Assembly: GCA_002452095.1 (NCBI GenBank)
Contig: DKEG01000037.1
Location: forward strand, 3,389 to 67,388
Direction of reading: 5' to 3'
From: Bacteroidales bacterium UBA6828
GTDB taxonomy: Bacteria; Bacteroidota; Bacteroidia; Bacteroidales; Paludibacteraceae
DNA length: 64,000 nt
This document shows, piece by piece, positions 45,779-53,372 of the stretch. Made by a program: the position numbers and the translations under genes. The notes under the pieces are model-generated. The model was not told where the DNA came from and did no database searches. It worked only from the letters and a program-made list of their open reading frames with translations. The number at the start of each line of letters is the position of its first letter. Positions within the stretch are counted from its first letter, which is position 1.

Positions 45779-47158
45779 ATGTTCGGACTGATTTCTATAT
45801 TATTATCCGTTTCGCTGCTGACGGAGCACCCGATTACGGGCAAGGCGAATATGAGCGTGCTGGTGGAGAATATGACCACCGGGGCGGTGATAGACGAGTA
45901 CCGCTCCGACCACGTGGTGCCGCCCGCATCGGTGATGAAACTGCTGACCACGGGTGCGGCTCTCGTAACCCTCGGGGCGGATTTCCGTTTCACGACCACC
46001 CTTGAATATACGGGCAGGATAGAGAACGGTGTGTTGTACGGCGACCTCTATATCCGTGGCGAGGGCGACCCGTCGTTGGGCGACAAACGGCAGTCGTTCC
46101 TGCCCCGCTGGGTGCGGGCGATACAGGCGGCAGGTATACGGCGCATAGAGGGCGGTATCATCGCCGATATGAGTGCGTTCGACGGCGAGGCAACCAACCC
46201 CGCATGGCTCTGCGAAGATGCGGGCAACTACTATGCACCCGGTATCTTTGGTATCAACTATATGGCGAATACGATGAATATCGTACTCAAAAGCGGGGCG
46301 GTAGGGACGATAGCGGAGGTTACACGCACCGAACCTATGTATCCGAACCTGCAGTTTATCAACCATATACGCTGTACGCAGATTACCTACGACGGGGCGT
46401 TTGTGAGCGGACTGCCGTTCAGCAACGAGCGGTACCTGACGGGCTGTATCCCGAGCAACTTGGGGGTATTCGGCGTCAAAGGCGACATTCCGAACCCCGG
46501 ACTGCTGCTGGCGCAGCACTTGCAGCAGCAACTGTTGCAGGCGGGGATAGCGGTGAAGATGCCTGCCCACTATATGGCGGACTACAACCCGCTACTGCCG
46601 CTGCGGAAGGTGATATATGAGCATAAGTCGGCACCGCTGGGCGAGTTGATAGCGGAGACCAATATCCACAGCAACAACCTCTACGCCGAGGCGATATTCC
46701 GCTATCTCGGTTTGCAGTACGCTACGCCGAGTACGATACACAACTCGTGCGATTTTGTGCGTGAGTTCTGGCGCAGGCGGGGCGTGGACATAAGCAATGC
46801 GCTGATTAAGGACGGTTGCGGGCTGGCACCGCAGGATGCCGTCAGTGCCGCCACGTTTGTGCAACTGCTGCGTTATATGGCGCAGAGCAAGAACGCCGCT
46901 GTATGGTTCCGGTCGCTGCCCGTGAGCGGGCAGACGGGAACGCTCAAGAGTCTCTGCCGCGGGACGGTATTGGAGGGGCGTATCCACGCCAAGAGCGGCA
47001 CCATCGCGGGGACGAAGAACTTTGCGGGCTACATAGATATGCCCGGCGGGGACAAATGGGTGTTTGCTATCCTTATCAATAGCGCACCCGGCAAGGCACG
47101 CAACATACAGACCGTAATCGAAAAATATCTGCTCGATGTATATCAGGCAAACCAATAG
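45779..47158 (+). CDS. dacB: D-alanyl-D-alanine carboxypeptidase/endopeptidase (PBP4, DacB)
   Basis: 459 residues. The penicilloyl-serine hydrolase motifs are SVMK (Ser51 to Lys54), SNN in NIHSNNLYAE, and KSG in HAKSGTIAG, with the extra domain typical of class C low-mass PBPs between the first two. It trims or cuts D-Ala-containing cross-links in the periplasm. The N-terminus is a short signal peptide. I prefer ATG 45779; a TTG three codons earlier lies too close to the promoter. The stop is inside the birA reading region (23-bp overlap). Confidence 0.93.
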   Translation: MFGLISILLSVSLLTEHPITGKANMSVLVENMTTGAVIDEYRSDHVVPPASVMKLLTTGAALVTLGADFRFTTTLEYTGRIENGVLYGDLYIRGEGDPSLGDKRQSFLPRWVRAIQAAGIRRIEGGIIADMSAFDGEATNPAWLCEDAGNYYAPGIFGINYMANTMNIVLKSGAVGTIAEVTRTEPMYPNLQFINHIRCTQITYDGAFVSGLPFSNERYLTGCIPSNLGVFGVKGDIPNPGLLLAQHLQQQLLQAGIAVKMPAHYMADYNPLLPLRKVIYEHKSAPLGELIAETNIHSNNLYAEAIFRYLGLQYATPSTIHNSCDFVREFWRRRGVDISNALIKDGCGLAPQDAVSAATFVQLLRYMAQSKNAAVWFRSLPVSGQTGTLKSLCRGTVLEGRIHAKSGTIAGTKNFAGYIDMPGGDKWVFAILINSAPGKARNIQTVIEKYLLDVYQANQ

Positions 47159-47888
47159 TACTTCTACGTTGCTGCGGGAGCAGTACTCGGACGACCTGCC
47201 CAACCTCTACACCATACGGACAGACTACCAGTCGGCAGGGCGCGGGCAGGCGGGCAACGGTTGGGAAAGCGAGGACGGAAAGAACCTGCTTTTCTCCACG
47301 CTGCTGCGCTGCGAGGTGCCGGCAACAGAGCAGTTCCGGCTGACGATGGCGGTTTCGGCGGCGATGATAGAGATGCTGGCATCTCACTTGCCTGCGGAAG
47401 GCTCTCTGACCATCAAATGGCCGAATGATATATACTACGGCGACAAGAAACTGGCGGGTATATTGGTGGAGAATACGCTGGTTGGCAGCCGTGTGGCGTA
47501 CTCGATAGTGGGGATAGGGCTGAATGTGAACCAGCGGGTGTTCCATTCCCTTGCGCCGAACCCCATTTCGATGCAGCAGATAACGGGCAAGGAATATGCT
47601 GCGGCTACCCTGTTGGACGAGTATCTTGCCGCTTTGCCACGCTGGTTGGATATGCCCGCGGAGTTGCTGCAGGAGGCGTATATGTCCCGCCTGTACCGCC
47701 GCACGGGGCTGCACCCGTATATAGAGCGGGAGGTGAGCCTGGTGCCTACCGCCATTGCGCAAAACGCTGACGGGGCTTTCCTCGCCGAGATACAGGGCAT
47801 CACCCCGCAGGGCGAGTTGGTGCTGCGCAAGGAGAACGGAGAGACCAAGGCGTACCACTTCAAACAGATACGGTTTGTGATAGTATAA
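47136..47888 (+). CDS. birA: Biotin--[acetyl-CoA-carboxylase] ligase (BirA, no repressor domain)
   Basis: 250 residues. GRGQAGNGW (35-43) is the biotinyl-AMP loop, followed by KWPNDIYY, the catalytic Lys in KKLAGILVEN and VGIGLNVNQ. It activates biotin with ATP and attaches it to carboxylase carrier proteins. The DNA-binding domain of E. coli BirA is absent, as in most Bacteroidota. It overlaps dacB by 23 bp. Confidence 0.94.
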   Translation: MYIRQTNSTSTLLREQYSDDLPNLYTIRTDYQSAGRGQAGNGWESEDGKNLLFSTLLRCEVPATEQFRLTMAVSAAMIEMLASHLPAEGSLTIKWPNDIYYGDKKLAGILVENTLVGSRVAYSIVGIGLNVNQRVFHSLAPNPISMQQITGKEYAAATLLDEYLAALPRWLDMPAELLQEAYMSRLYRRTGLHPYIEREVSLVPTAIAQNADGAFLAEIQGITPQGELVLRKENGETKAYHFKQIRFVIV

Positions 47889-48175
47889 TGTTTTGGGGTT
47901 CCTATGCCGCAAGCGGCAAGAGAAATATCCGCGAACTGGCAGCGTCGGACGACCTGTTCGGCACGGCGGGCAGTCTGGCACGTATCCGCCAATGGCAGAA
48001 TATGATACGCCCCTATGTGGACAACGATACGGGTGAGGATACGCATATCGGGGACAAGCCCGCTTCGTGGAGCAACTATCCGAAATACCGCCTGTTTGCC
48101 GGCGGTATAGGAGACGGGCAGGAGGGTGAAACCAACTTTTTTGAAACAAAAATTAACTCTATATATTGGAAATAG
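47888..48175 (+). CDS. Small hypothetical protein between birA and rmlB
   Basis: 95 residues. ATG 47888 overlaps the birA stop (TAATG) and the TAG at 48173 is 1 nt before the rmlB ATG, so it is packed as a real, coupled gene. No signal peptide or TM segment. A dispersed palindrome lies in its first codons (MFWGSYAASGKRN). The middle (RQWQNMIRPYVDNDTGED, DKPASWSNYPKYRL) faintly recalls the C-terminal part of CotH-type proteins, from memory only. It may be the remnant of a larger gene kept for its position. Function unknown. Confidence 0.5.
   Translation: MFWGSYAASGKRNIRELAASDDLFGTAGSLARIRQWQNMIRPYVDNDTGEDTHIGDKPASWSNYPKYRLFAGGIGDGQEGETNFFETKINSIYWK
47905..47918. repeat. Dispersed palindrome TGCCGC-AA-GCGGCA
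   Basis: Inverted copy of the block at 9831; the reverse complement shares CTTGCCGCTTGCGGCATAGG with it. This copy lies inside the 95-residue reading frame. Confidence 0.7.
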
Positions 48176-48176
48176 T

Positions 48177-49310
48177 ATGAAATCCATTATCATTACCGGT
48201 GGTGCTGGCTTTATCGGCAGCCACGTAGTACGATTGTTTGTGAACAAGTACCCCGACTACCGCATTATCAATGTGGACAAACTGACCTATGCGGGCAACT
48301 TGGCAAACCTGAAAGACATCGAAGACAAGCCGAATTACCGTTTTGTGAAAGCCGACATCTGCGATTTCGACACGATCTATGCCCTTATGCAGGAGGAGCA
48401 CGTTACGGGTGTGATTCACCTTGCCGCCGAGAGCCATGTCGATCGCTCGATCAAAGACCCGTTCACGTTTGCCAAGACCAACGTACTCGGTACGCTGTCG
48501 ATGTTGCAGGCGGCGAAACTCTACTGGGAGTCGCTGCCCGAGAAATATGAGGGCAAACGCTTCTACCATATCTCGACCGACGAGGTATATGGGGCACTCG
48601 CATTGACCCACCCTGAGGGGCTGCCCTCGCCGTTCTCCACGGTTGCCTCGTCTGCTACGCACCATTTCGCATACGGCGAGGAGTTTTTTACGGAGACCAC
48701 CAAGTACAACCCGCACAGCCCTTATTCGGCGTCGAAAGCGTCGTCCGACCACTTTGTGCGGGCGTTCCACGACACGTATGGTATGCCGACTATTGTAACC
48801 AACTGCTCGAACAACTATGGTCCGTACCAGTTCCCGGAAAAACTTATTCCGCTCTTTATCAACAATATACGCCACCGCAAGCCGCTGCCTGTCTATGGAA
48901 AAGGGGAGAACGTGCGCGACTGGCTCTATGTGGAAGACCACGCACGGGCGATTGACCTGATTTTCCACCGGGGAAAGATAGCCGATACCTACAACATCGG
49001 CGGTTTCAACGAGTGGAAGAACATTGATATAGTCAAAGTGCTGATCAATACCGTTGATCGCCTGCTCGGGCGCAAAGAGGGCGAGGATATGGATCTGATT
49101 ACCTACGTAACCGACCGCGCCGGGCACGACCTGCGTTATGCCATCGACTCGCGCAAGTTGCAGCGCGAACTCGGTTGGGAACCTTCGTTGCAGTTTGAGG
49201 AGGGCATCGAGAAGACCGTCCGTTGGTATCTCGACCACCAGGACTGGATGGACAATATCACCTCCGGCGAGTACGAAAAATACTACGAATCAATGTACGC
49301 CAACCGTTAA
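48177..49310 (+). CDS. rmlB: dTDP-glucose 4,6-dehydratase
   Basis: A 377-residue extended short-chain dehydrogenase: TGGAGFIG (7-14), HLAAESHVDRSI, STDEVYG with the catalytic acid/Glu pair, YSASK (Tyr183, Lys187), and NCSNNYGPYQFPEKLIPLF. It converts dTDP-glucose to dTDP-4-keto-6-deoxyglucose on the way to dTDP-rhamnose and related sugars. I use ATG 48177 because the Rossmann strand KSIIITGG begins there. rmlA lies 11 kb away; rmlC and rmlD are not in the window. Confidence 0.95.
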   Translation: MKSIIITGGAGFIGSHVVRLFVNKYPDYRIINVDKLTYAGNLANLKDIEDKPNYRFVKADICDFDTIYALMQEEHVTGVIHLAAESHVDRSIKDPFTFAKTNVLGTLSMLQAAKLYWESLPEKYEGKRFYHISTDEVYGALALTHPEGLPSPFSTVASSATHHFAYGEEFFTETTKYNPHSPYSASKASSDHFVRAFHDTYGMPTIVTNCSNNYGPYQFPEKLIPLFINNIRHRKPLPVYGKGENVRDWLYVEDHARAIDLIFHRGKIADTYNIGGFNEWKNIDIVKVLINTVDRLLGRKEGEDMDLITYVTDRAGHDLRYAIDSRKLQRELGWEPSLQFEEGIEKTVRWYLDHQDWMDNITSGEYEKYYESMYANR

Positions 49311-49331
49311 ACGGACAATGTATAAACAAGA

Positions 49332-49368
49332 AACCAGGCTGCATAACCGAAAGGTTAGCAGCCTGGTT
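49332..49368. terminator. Terminator-like long hairpin after rmlB
   Basis: AACCAGGCTGC and TAACC pair with GGTTA and GCAGCCTGGTT around a GAAA tetraloop, with one unpaired A. It lies between rmlB and the convergent AT-rich gene pair. Confidence 0.8.
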
Positions 49369-49428
49369 GGTCTATTGTCCACTATTCGTTTTAGATTGGA
49401 TTTTCGACAACTTGAGTTATTTTGAAAG

Positions 49429-50079
49429 TTAATACTCTACATTGTGTCCGTGATAAATATCCCATACATAAAAGGCTCTATCTGCATTTTCAAATGCGAT
49501 ATTATGCTTATTTGCAAGTTCTCGTAGAGTTTCTAAATACTTAAAGTACTTATCAATTTCATTATCTATATTTTCGCTATGATGTAACGTTGTATCTGCT
49601 TCTTCTCTATATTCTTGTACCACTCTCCAAACTCGTTGGTCTATAATCTGGAATAATTTAGGATTGCGAAATCTCAAATATGTACTTGCCATTGGGAGGC
49701 GCACTCCTTTGGTATTTAATAATTCTTTTAGTACTTCGTTTATATTTTGTTTTTTTGCATTAAAGTCTTCATATGTTATTGTTGCCAACTCGTTAAATTT
49801 TTGCATAAAGACACTATCTGTTGTTATATTTGGAAACCTATTAACTTTCCATAACGTAATCTTATAAATATCATATAGTGTAAAAACATAATTTTCATCC
49901 AAAGAATCTAATTCTTTTGTTAAGTTCATTTCATAATCATAAGTCAATCTTATACCATCTATATAGTAAACAAAACTATCCTGATTATGTGATTGTTCTA
50001 TAACATCCATTATATTTTTTAATTCTGCATCGCTCAGTTTTGTCCTTACGATTGAGTTAATGAGTTTGAGTTTATTCAT
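49429..50079 (-). CDS. Hypothetical AT-rich-island protein with HhH-like segment
   Basis: 216 residues, no signal peptide or TM helix. Residues 118-152 (ELLNTKGVRLPMASTYLRFR, then NPKLFQIIDQRVW) have the look of a helix-hairpin-helix plus the following Asp-bearing helix of DNA-glycosylase-like folds, but I see no other glycosylase hallmark, and the resemblance is from pattern only. Codon use is strongly AT-rich compared with flanking genes. Its ATG lies inside the end of the upstream membrane-protein gene (8-bp overlap), so the two form one unit. Confidence 0.6.
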   Translation of the reverse strand: MNKLKLINSIVRTKLSDAELKNIMDVIEQSHNQDSFVYYIDGIRLTYDYEMNLTKELDSLDENYVFTLYDIYKITLWKVNRFPNITTDSVFMQKFNELATITYEDFNAKKQNINEVLKELLNTKGVRLPMASTYLRFRNPKLFQIIDQRVWRVVQEYREEADTTLHHSENIDNEIDKYFKYLETLRELANKHNIAFENADRAFYVWDIYHGHNVEY

Positions 50080-51412
50080 AGTTTGATGATTTTTCTATTG
50101 TGTTATTCATTTCTTCTTGTGCTTTATCAAAAGGAATAGTATCATCCGAAATGCCTTGTTGGCGATTGTGCACACGTACTGCATTATCATATTGCTGACG
50201 TAGGTCTCTTATCTCATTATCTATTTTTGTTACTTTTCTTGCAGGGAAATACATCAGCAAAAAGAATATGATCATCAAAGGGATTGTTATAAACCCGAAC
50301 ATAGAACTAAACCACCCTTTGCAAATAAAGAGAATAATAAGTCCCAATAATATAAAAGCCAAGAAACCGAAAATTTCTGCCAATAACTCCGGTGTTGCCT
50401 GGCGATACTCTTTCTCTGCCTCTAAAGATTCTATACTCCAAACGGGTGCAACACGTACATCTTTGATTTTAGCAGTTTTATCACCATAGAAAGCGTCAAA
50501 GTGCAGGCATAAGTTCATACCCTTTCCATAGGTAGGATTCTCAATATTGAATGACTGTGCAATCCGTTTGCCAGCCGAATACGGCACAACCACATCGCCA
50601 TCGTGTCGAAGTGTTCGCTCACCGACATACGTAACTGGTGTGCCATAATATCGTCCATCTTCTACCTCCAAGTAAGGAGTTATTACGAGTTTCCCGTCTT
50701 TCGGCATCGCTTTGGGCTCAAAGGTGCCGGAAACCTCTCCGTACAAATAGTCCTCCAAAACAAACATCGGATTAGGGGCAATCGTTAGTTCTTTTGGTTT
50801 GGCTGGAACTCGAACTGTATGGAATATAGCCATAGATCCAACCACAATAAGTGCAATAATGGTACTTGCAGCAATGCCTATCAATGCATATTTGGAGTAT
50901 GTTCGCACCAATTCGCGCATTCGTTCCGTTTGTTTCTCTTTGTACTCTTGTCGGGCTTGTTTGATAACCTCTTCTATCTTCTTGGTATCTAATTTGGCAG
51001 ATGTCCCCAATTCGGCTACATATTGTTTCTGCTGTTTGCTCAGTTTACCCGTAGTGGCTATGGCTTGGCGTACATAAGGCAACAGACATTCTTTCCTGTT
51101 TAAGTCAATCATTTCGTTAAATGCACTTTGTGTTAGTTTGGCAGATTGTGCATATTTCCAAAGTTCATCATATTCCTCATTGGTGATTTGAAAATCACGG
51201 GTAGCCTCTTTGATTTTCTTTTTGAGCAGTTTAGACGCACTTTCTCGCATCATTGTCTGTAATTCGCTTTCTTTGATACCTCCCTTTTGTGCAATACCCC
51301 AAAGTATTGCATATTCCTCATCGCTTATAATGCCATCATTTAGCATATTCTCAATTTGAAAAGTGAGTTCAATTTTGGCATTTGCTTTTGCCTTAAGTCC
51401 GAATAAGTCCAT
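50072..51412 (-). CDS. Hypothetical membrane protein with tandem TerB/SHOCT-like helical repeats
   Basis: 446 residues. The N-terminal ~165 residues contain three related helical repeats (DGIISDEEYAILWGIAQKGG at 27-46; FQITNEEYDELWKYAQ from 74; GKLSKQQKQYVAELGTSAKL at 122-141), a charged stalk, then TM1 (about 175-197), a predicted outside domain (200-345; APNPMFVLEDYLYGEVSG) and two more TM helices (about 350-398), ending in a charged coiled tail. I do not recognise the family. The plan (cytosolic helical repeats, membrane, external domain) suggests a sensor or envelope stress protein. AT-rich; promoter at 51445. Confidence 0.6.
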   Translation of the reverse strand: MDLFGLKAKANAKIELTFQIENMLNDGIISDEEYAILWGIAQKGGIKESELQTMMRESASKLLKKKIKEATRDFQITNEEYDELWKYAQSAKLTQSAFNEMIDLNRKECLLPYVRQAIATTGKLSKQQKQYVAELGTSAKLDTKKIEEVIKQARQEYKEKQTERMRELVRTYSKYALIGIAASTIIALIVVGSMAIFHTVRVPAKPKELTIAPNPMFVLEDYLYGEVSGTFEPKAMPKDGKLVITPYLEVEDGRYYGTPVTYVGERTLRHDGDVVVPYSAGKRIAQSFNIENPTYGKGMNLCLHFDAFYGDKTAKIKDVRVAPVWSIESLEAEKEYRQATPELLAEIFGFLAFILLGLIILFICKGWFSSMFGFITIPLMIIFFLLMYFPARKVTKIDNEIRDLRQQYDNAVRVHNRQQGISDDTIPFDKAQEEMNNTIEKSSNYE

Positions 51413-51444
51413 AGGGTAATGAATGTTTGTTATTTTCTATTGTG

Positions 51445-51452
51445 CAAAGGTA
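51445..51452 (-). promoter_or_regulatory. -7 element for the AT-rich gene pair
   Basis: Minus-strand TACCTTTG, 33 nt before the start codon; no good TTG at the -33 position. Confidence 0.55.
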
Positions 51453-51494
51453 CAACCTTTGCTGTCTATTCGCATTGTTTTAGTGATATATAAG

Positions 51495-51783
51495 AAAGCG
51501 CAGACCTCGTGTTGCTTACTCGCAATCAGAGGTCCTCGCATTACCTTTTTTACTCAAATAAACAACAGGAAACCTACGCTGATATGACGAAACACTACAC
51601 TCCAAGATAATGGAGCGTAGTGCGACGTAACGTCACACCCATAGGCATCTACTGCTACTTTGTACTTGAGTAAGAATCTGAAAGTTGCGAAGTTTCTGAT
51701 TACAAGTGCCAAAGCGTCAATAAACGCTATTCGATATGTCGAATCCTCTGCAGTACAAGGACATATCCCCTCCGGCGTAGATT
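51495..51783 (-). ncRNA. Candidate structured small RNA bounded by promoter and hairpin
   Basis: A complete promoter points left at 51790-51820, and about 280 nt on, GACCTC/GAGGTC (51503-51508 with 51529-51534) makes a hairpin followed by a T-rich run. Between them are several helices: TTCGA/TCGAA with a CATA loop (51731-51744), ACTACGCTCCA/TGGAGTGTAGT with a TTATCT loop (51592-51619), and TGTGACG/CGTCGCA around TTA (51620-51636). A frame of about 100 codons crosses the interval but begins upstream of the promoter, so I read the region as RNA. It could belong to a known Bacteroidales RNA family such as 6S RNA; I could not tell. Confidence 0.55.
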
Positions 51784-51789
51784 CGATTG

Positions 51790-51820
51790 CAAAGATACGG
51801 CAATTATTGTAAATATGCAA
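51790..51820 (-). promoter_or_regulatory. Promoter for the candidate small RNA
   Basis: Minus-strand TATCTTTG (51790-51797) with TTG (complement at 51818-51820) 20 nt upstream. Confidence 0.75.
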
Positions 51821-51930
51821 GGAATTGTATAAAAATGTTGTAACATAAGACAGCCCCATATATATGGTGGTGCATATATACGGGTGAATAGAGACGTGTC
51901 TAAATGGCTGATTGGGTGTGGGCTGACCGG

Positions 51931-53097
51931 TTACCGGCGGGTGATGAGAGAGGCGGCGGTTTGGGCGGCGGGGGCGGTGTCGAGGATGGATTGGACTTGG
52001 GAGTAGCCGCGGAGCATCTCAGTGCGATAGGCGGTATCAGTCAGGAGACGGTAGAGTTCGGTTTCCACATTCTTTTCCGTGAAACGGGAGGCAATCAGTT
52101 CTTCAATGACTTGCTGCCGTCCTTTGCCTGTACATTGTGCATTGTGCACTGTGCATTGTGCATTATCCATTAGGATATTCACAAGGGTAAAATGCGGAAT
52201 ACGGAATACAATCGGGCGGAGCAGCCACTCGAGCCAACGGCTGCAGGCGATGTAATAGACGGCTGTTTGCGGGCAGCGGAGCAGGGCGGTTTCGAGCGTG
52301 GCGGTACCTGAATTGACCACTGCCGCACGGGCGTGCGATACCAGCGAATAGGTGTCGCGGGTGAGCGTCTCGCCTTGCAGGTAGGGGGTGTAGAAAGCGT
52401 CTTCTATGCCGGGTGCTGCGGCTACTACGATACGGAAAGGCTTGTCCATCCGCTGTGCTACACGGCGGGCGGCGGTCAGCATAGTGGGCAGGCAATGGCT
52501 TATCTCGCTGCGGCGCGAACCGGGGAGCAGCGCGATGATGTCCTCCCGCTCCTGTTTGTCTAAGGCAATATGCTGTTCTTCGCACCACTCGCGAATGGTG
52601 TCGTTGGTAGGGTTGCCCACATAGGTGCATTGGTAGCCGTAGCGGGCATAGAAAGCGGGTTCGAAAGGAAAGATACCGAGTATCTCGTCGCACAGGCGGG
52701 CAATCTTGTGTATGCGCCATGTCTTCCACGCCCACGCTTTGGGCGGGATATAGTAGTAAATCTTGGTGGCGGGCAGGTGTTTGCGGCAGAAAGCGGCAAT
52801 CTTGAGGTTGAAACCCGGATAGTCCACCAATATGAGTGCATCGGGGCGGAATGCTAGCAGGCTCTCGTGCGCAATACGGAAATTGCGGCGTATAGCGGGC
52901 AGGTGTGCCAGTACGGCGAAAACCCCCATATACGCCATCTCGCGGTAGTGCTGACGGAGTTCGCACCCTGCAGCACGCATCTTGTCCCCGCCCAAACCGA
53001 CGAACTCAGCGGCGGGGTCTTGGCGATGTATCTGCTTGATGAGGTTGGAGGCATGCAGGTCGCCCGATGCCTCGCCCGCGATGATGAAGTATCTCAT
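51931..53097 (-). CDS. lpxB: Lipid-A-disaccharide synthase, with in-frame repeat insertion
   Basis: A 388-residue GT19 enzyme that joins UDP-2,3-diacylglucosamine and lipid X at the inner membrane. Motifs: MRYFIIAGEASGDLHASNLI at the start, MAYMGVFAVLAHLP, IYYYIPPKAWAWK, FEPAFYARYG, ALLPGSRRSEI, NSGTATLETALL. Near the C-terminus the expected LVNILMD...QQVIEELIAS block is split by about 15 residues (NAQCTVHNAQCTGKG) encoded by a heptamer array. I chose ATG 53097, in an ATGA overlap with the gene upstream; a longer frame exists but is not lpxB-like. Confidence 0.93.
   Translation of the reverse strand: MRYFIIAGEASGDLHASNLIKQIHRQDPAAEFVGLGGDKMRAAGCELRQHYREMAYMGVFAVLAHLPAIRRNFRIAHESLLAFRPDALILVDYPGFNLKIAAFCRKHLPATKIYYYIPPKAWAWKTWRIHKIARLCDEILGIFPFEPAFYARYGYQCTYVGNPTNDTIREWCEEQHIALDKQEREDIIALLPGSRRSEISHCLPTMLTAARRVAQRMDKPFRIVVAAAPGIEDAFYTPYLQGETLTRDTYSLVSHARAAVVNSGTATLETALLRCPQTAVYYIACSRWLEWLLRPIVFRIPHFTLVNILMDNAQCTVHNAQCTGKGRQQVIEELIASRFTEKNVETELYRLLTDTAYRTEMLRGYSQVQSILDTAPAAQTAASLITRR
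52133..52167 (+). repeat. Heptamer repeat (CATTGTG family) inside lpxB
   Basis: CATTGTG, CATTGTG, CACTGTG, CATTGTG, CATTATC in register. Same family as intergenic arrays at 30124 and 62415, here within a coding sequence and keeping the frame. Confidence 0.85.
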
Positions 53098-53372
53098 AGT
53101 GAAACGGCTATGGCGGCAAGGATATACGGCATAGAGCCGATGAGCAGCCCCTTGCTGAGTTTCCACGTGTCAGTGGTATAGAAGACAAAAATCAGTGCCA
53201 GATTTGGAAAGACGCTGACCAACAGCAACTTGCTCAGTATGCCGCCCGCCTGAAACTGGAGCGTGCGAAGCGGGTACCAAAGGTTCATCACATCAATATA
53301 GGTCAGTCCGAAAACGGCGGGGATGATGCATCCCAGCACGATACCGATCCAGTATTTGTCAAAGCGTTCCAT
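53094..53372 (-). CDS. Small membrane protein between surE and lpxB
   Basis: 92 residues with three hydrophobic segments (YWIGIVLGCIIPAVFGL, KLLLVSVFPNLALIFVF, GLLIGSMPYILAAIAVSL). ATG 53372 overlaps the surE end by 14 bp, and its TGA overlaps the lpxB ATG. The position suggests an accessory role in lipid A or membrane biogenesis, but the family is not known to me. Confidence 0.75.
   Translation of the reverse strand: MERFDKYWIGIVLGCIIPAVFGLTYIDVMNLWYPLRTLQFQAGGILSKLLLVSVFPNLALIFVFYTTDTWKLSKGLLIGSMPYILAAIAVSL

Noticed and set aside
51554..51859. A 101-codon minus-strand frame over the small-RNA candidate
   Set aside because: Its start lies upstream of the promoter that would transcribe it, and the interval folds into several hairpins. 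It may be translated only if another transcript exists.
52078..53166. Longer lpxB start at 53166
   Set aside because: The extra residues overlap the upstream membrane-protein gene and are unlike LpxB; ATG 53097 in an ATGA overlap is preferred.
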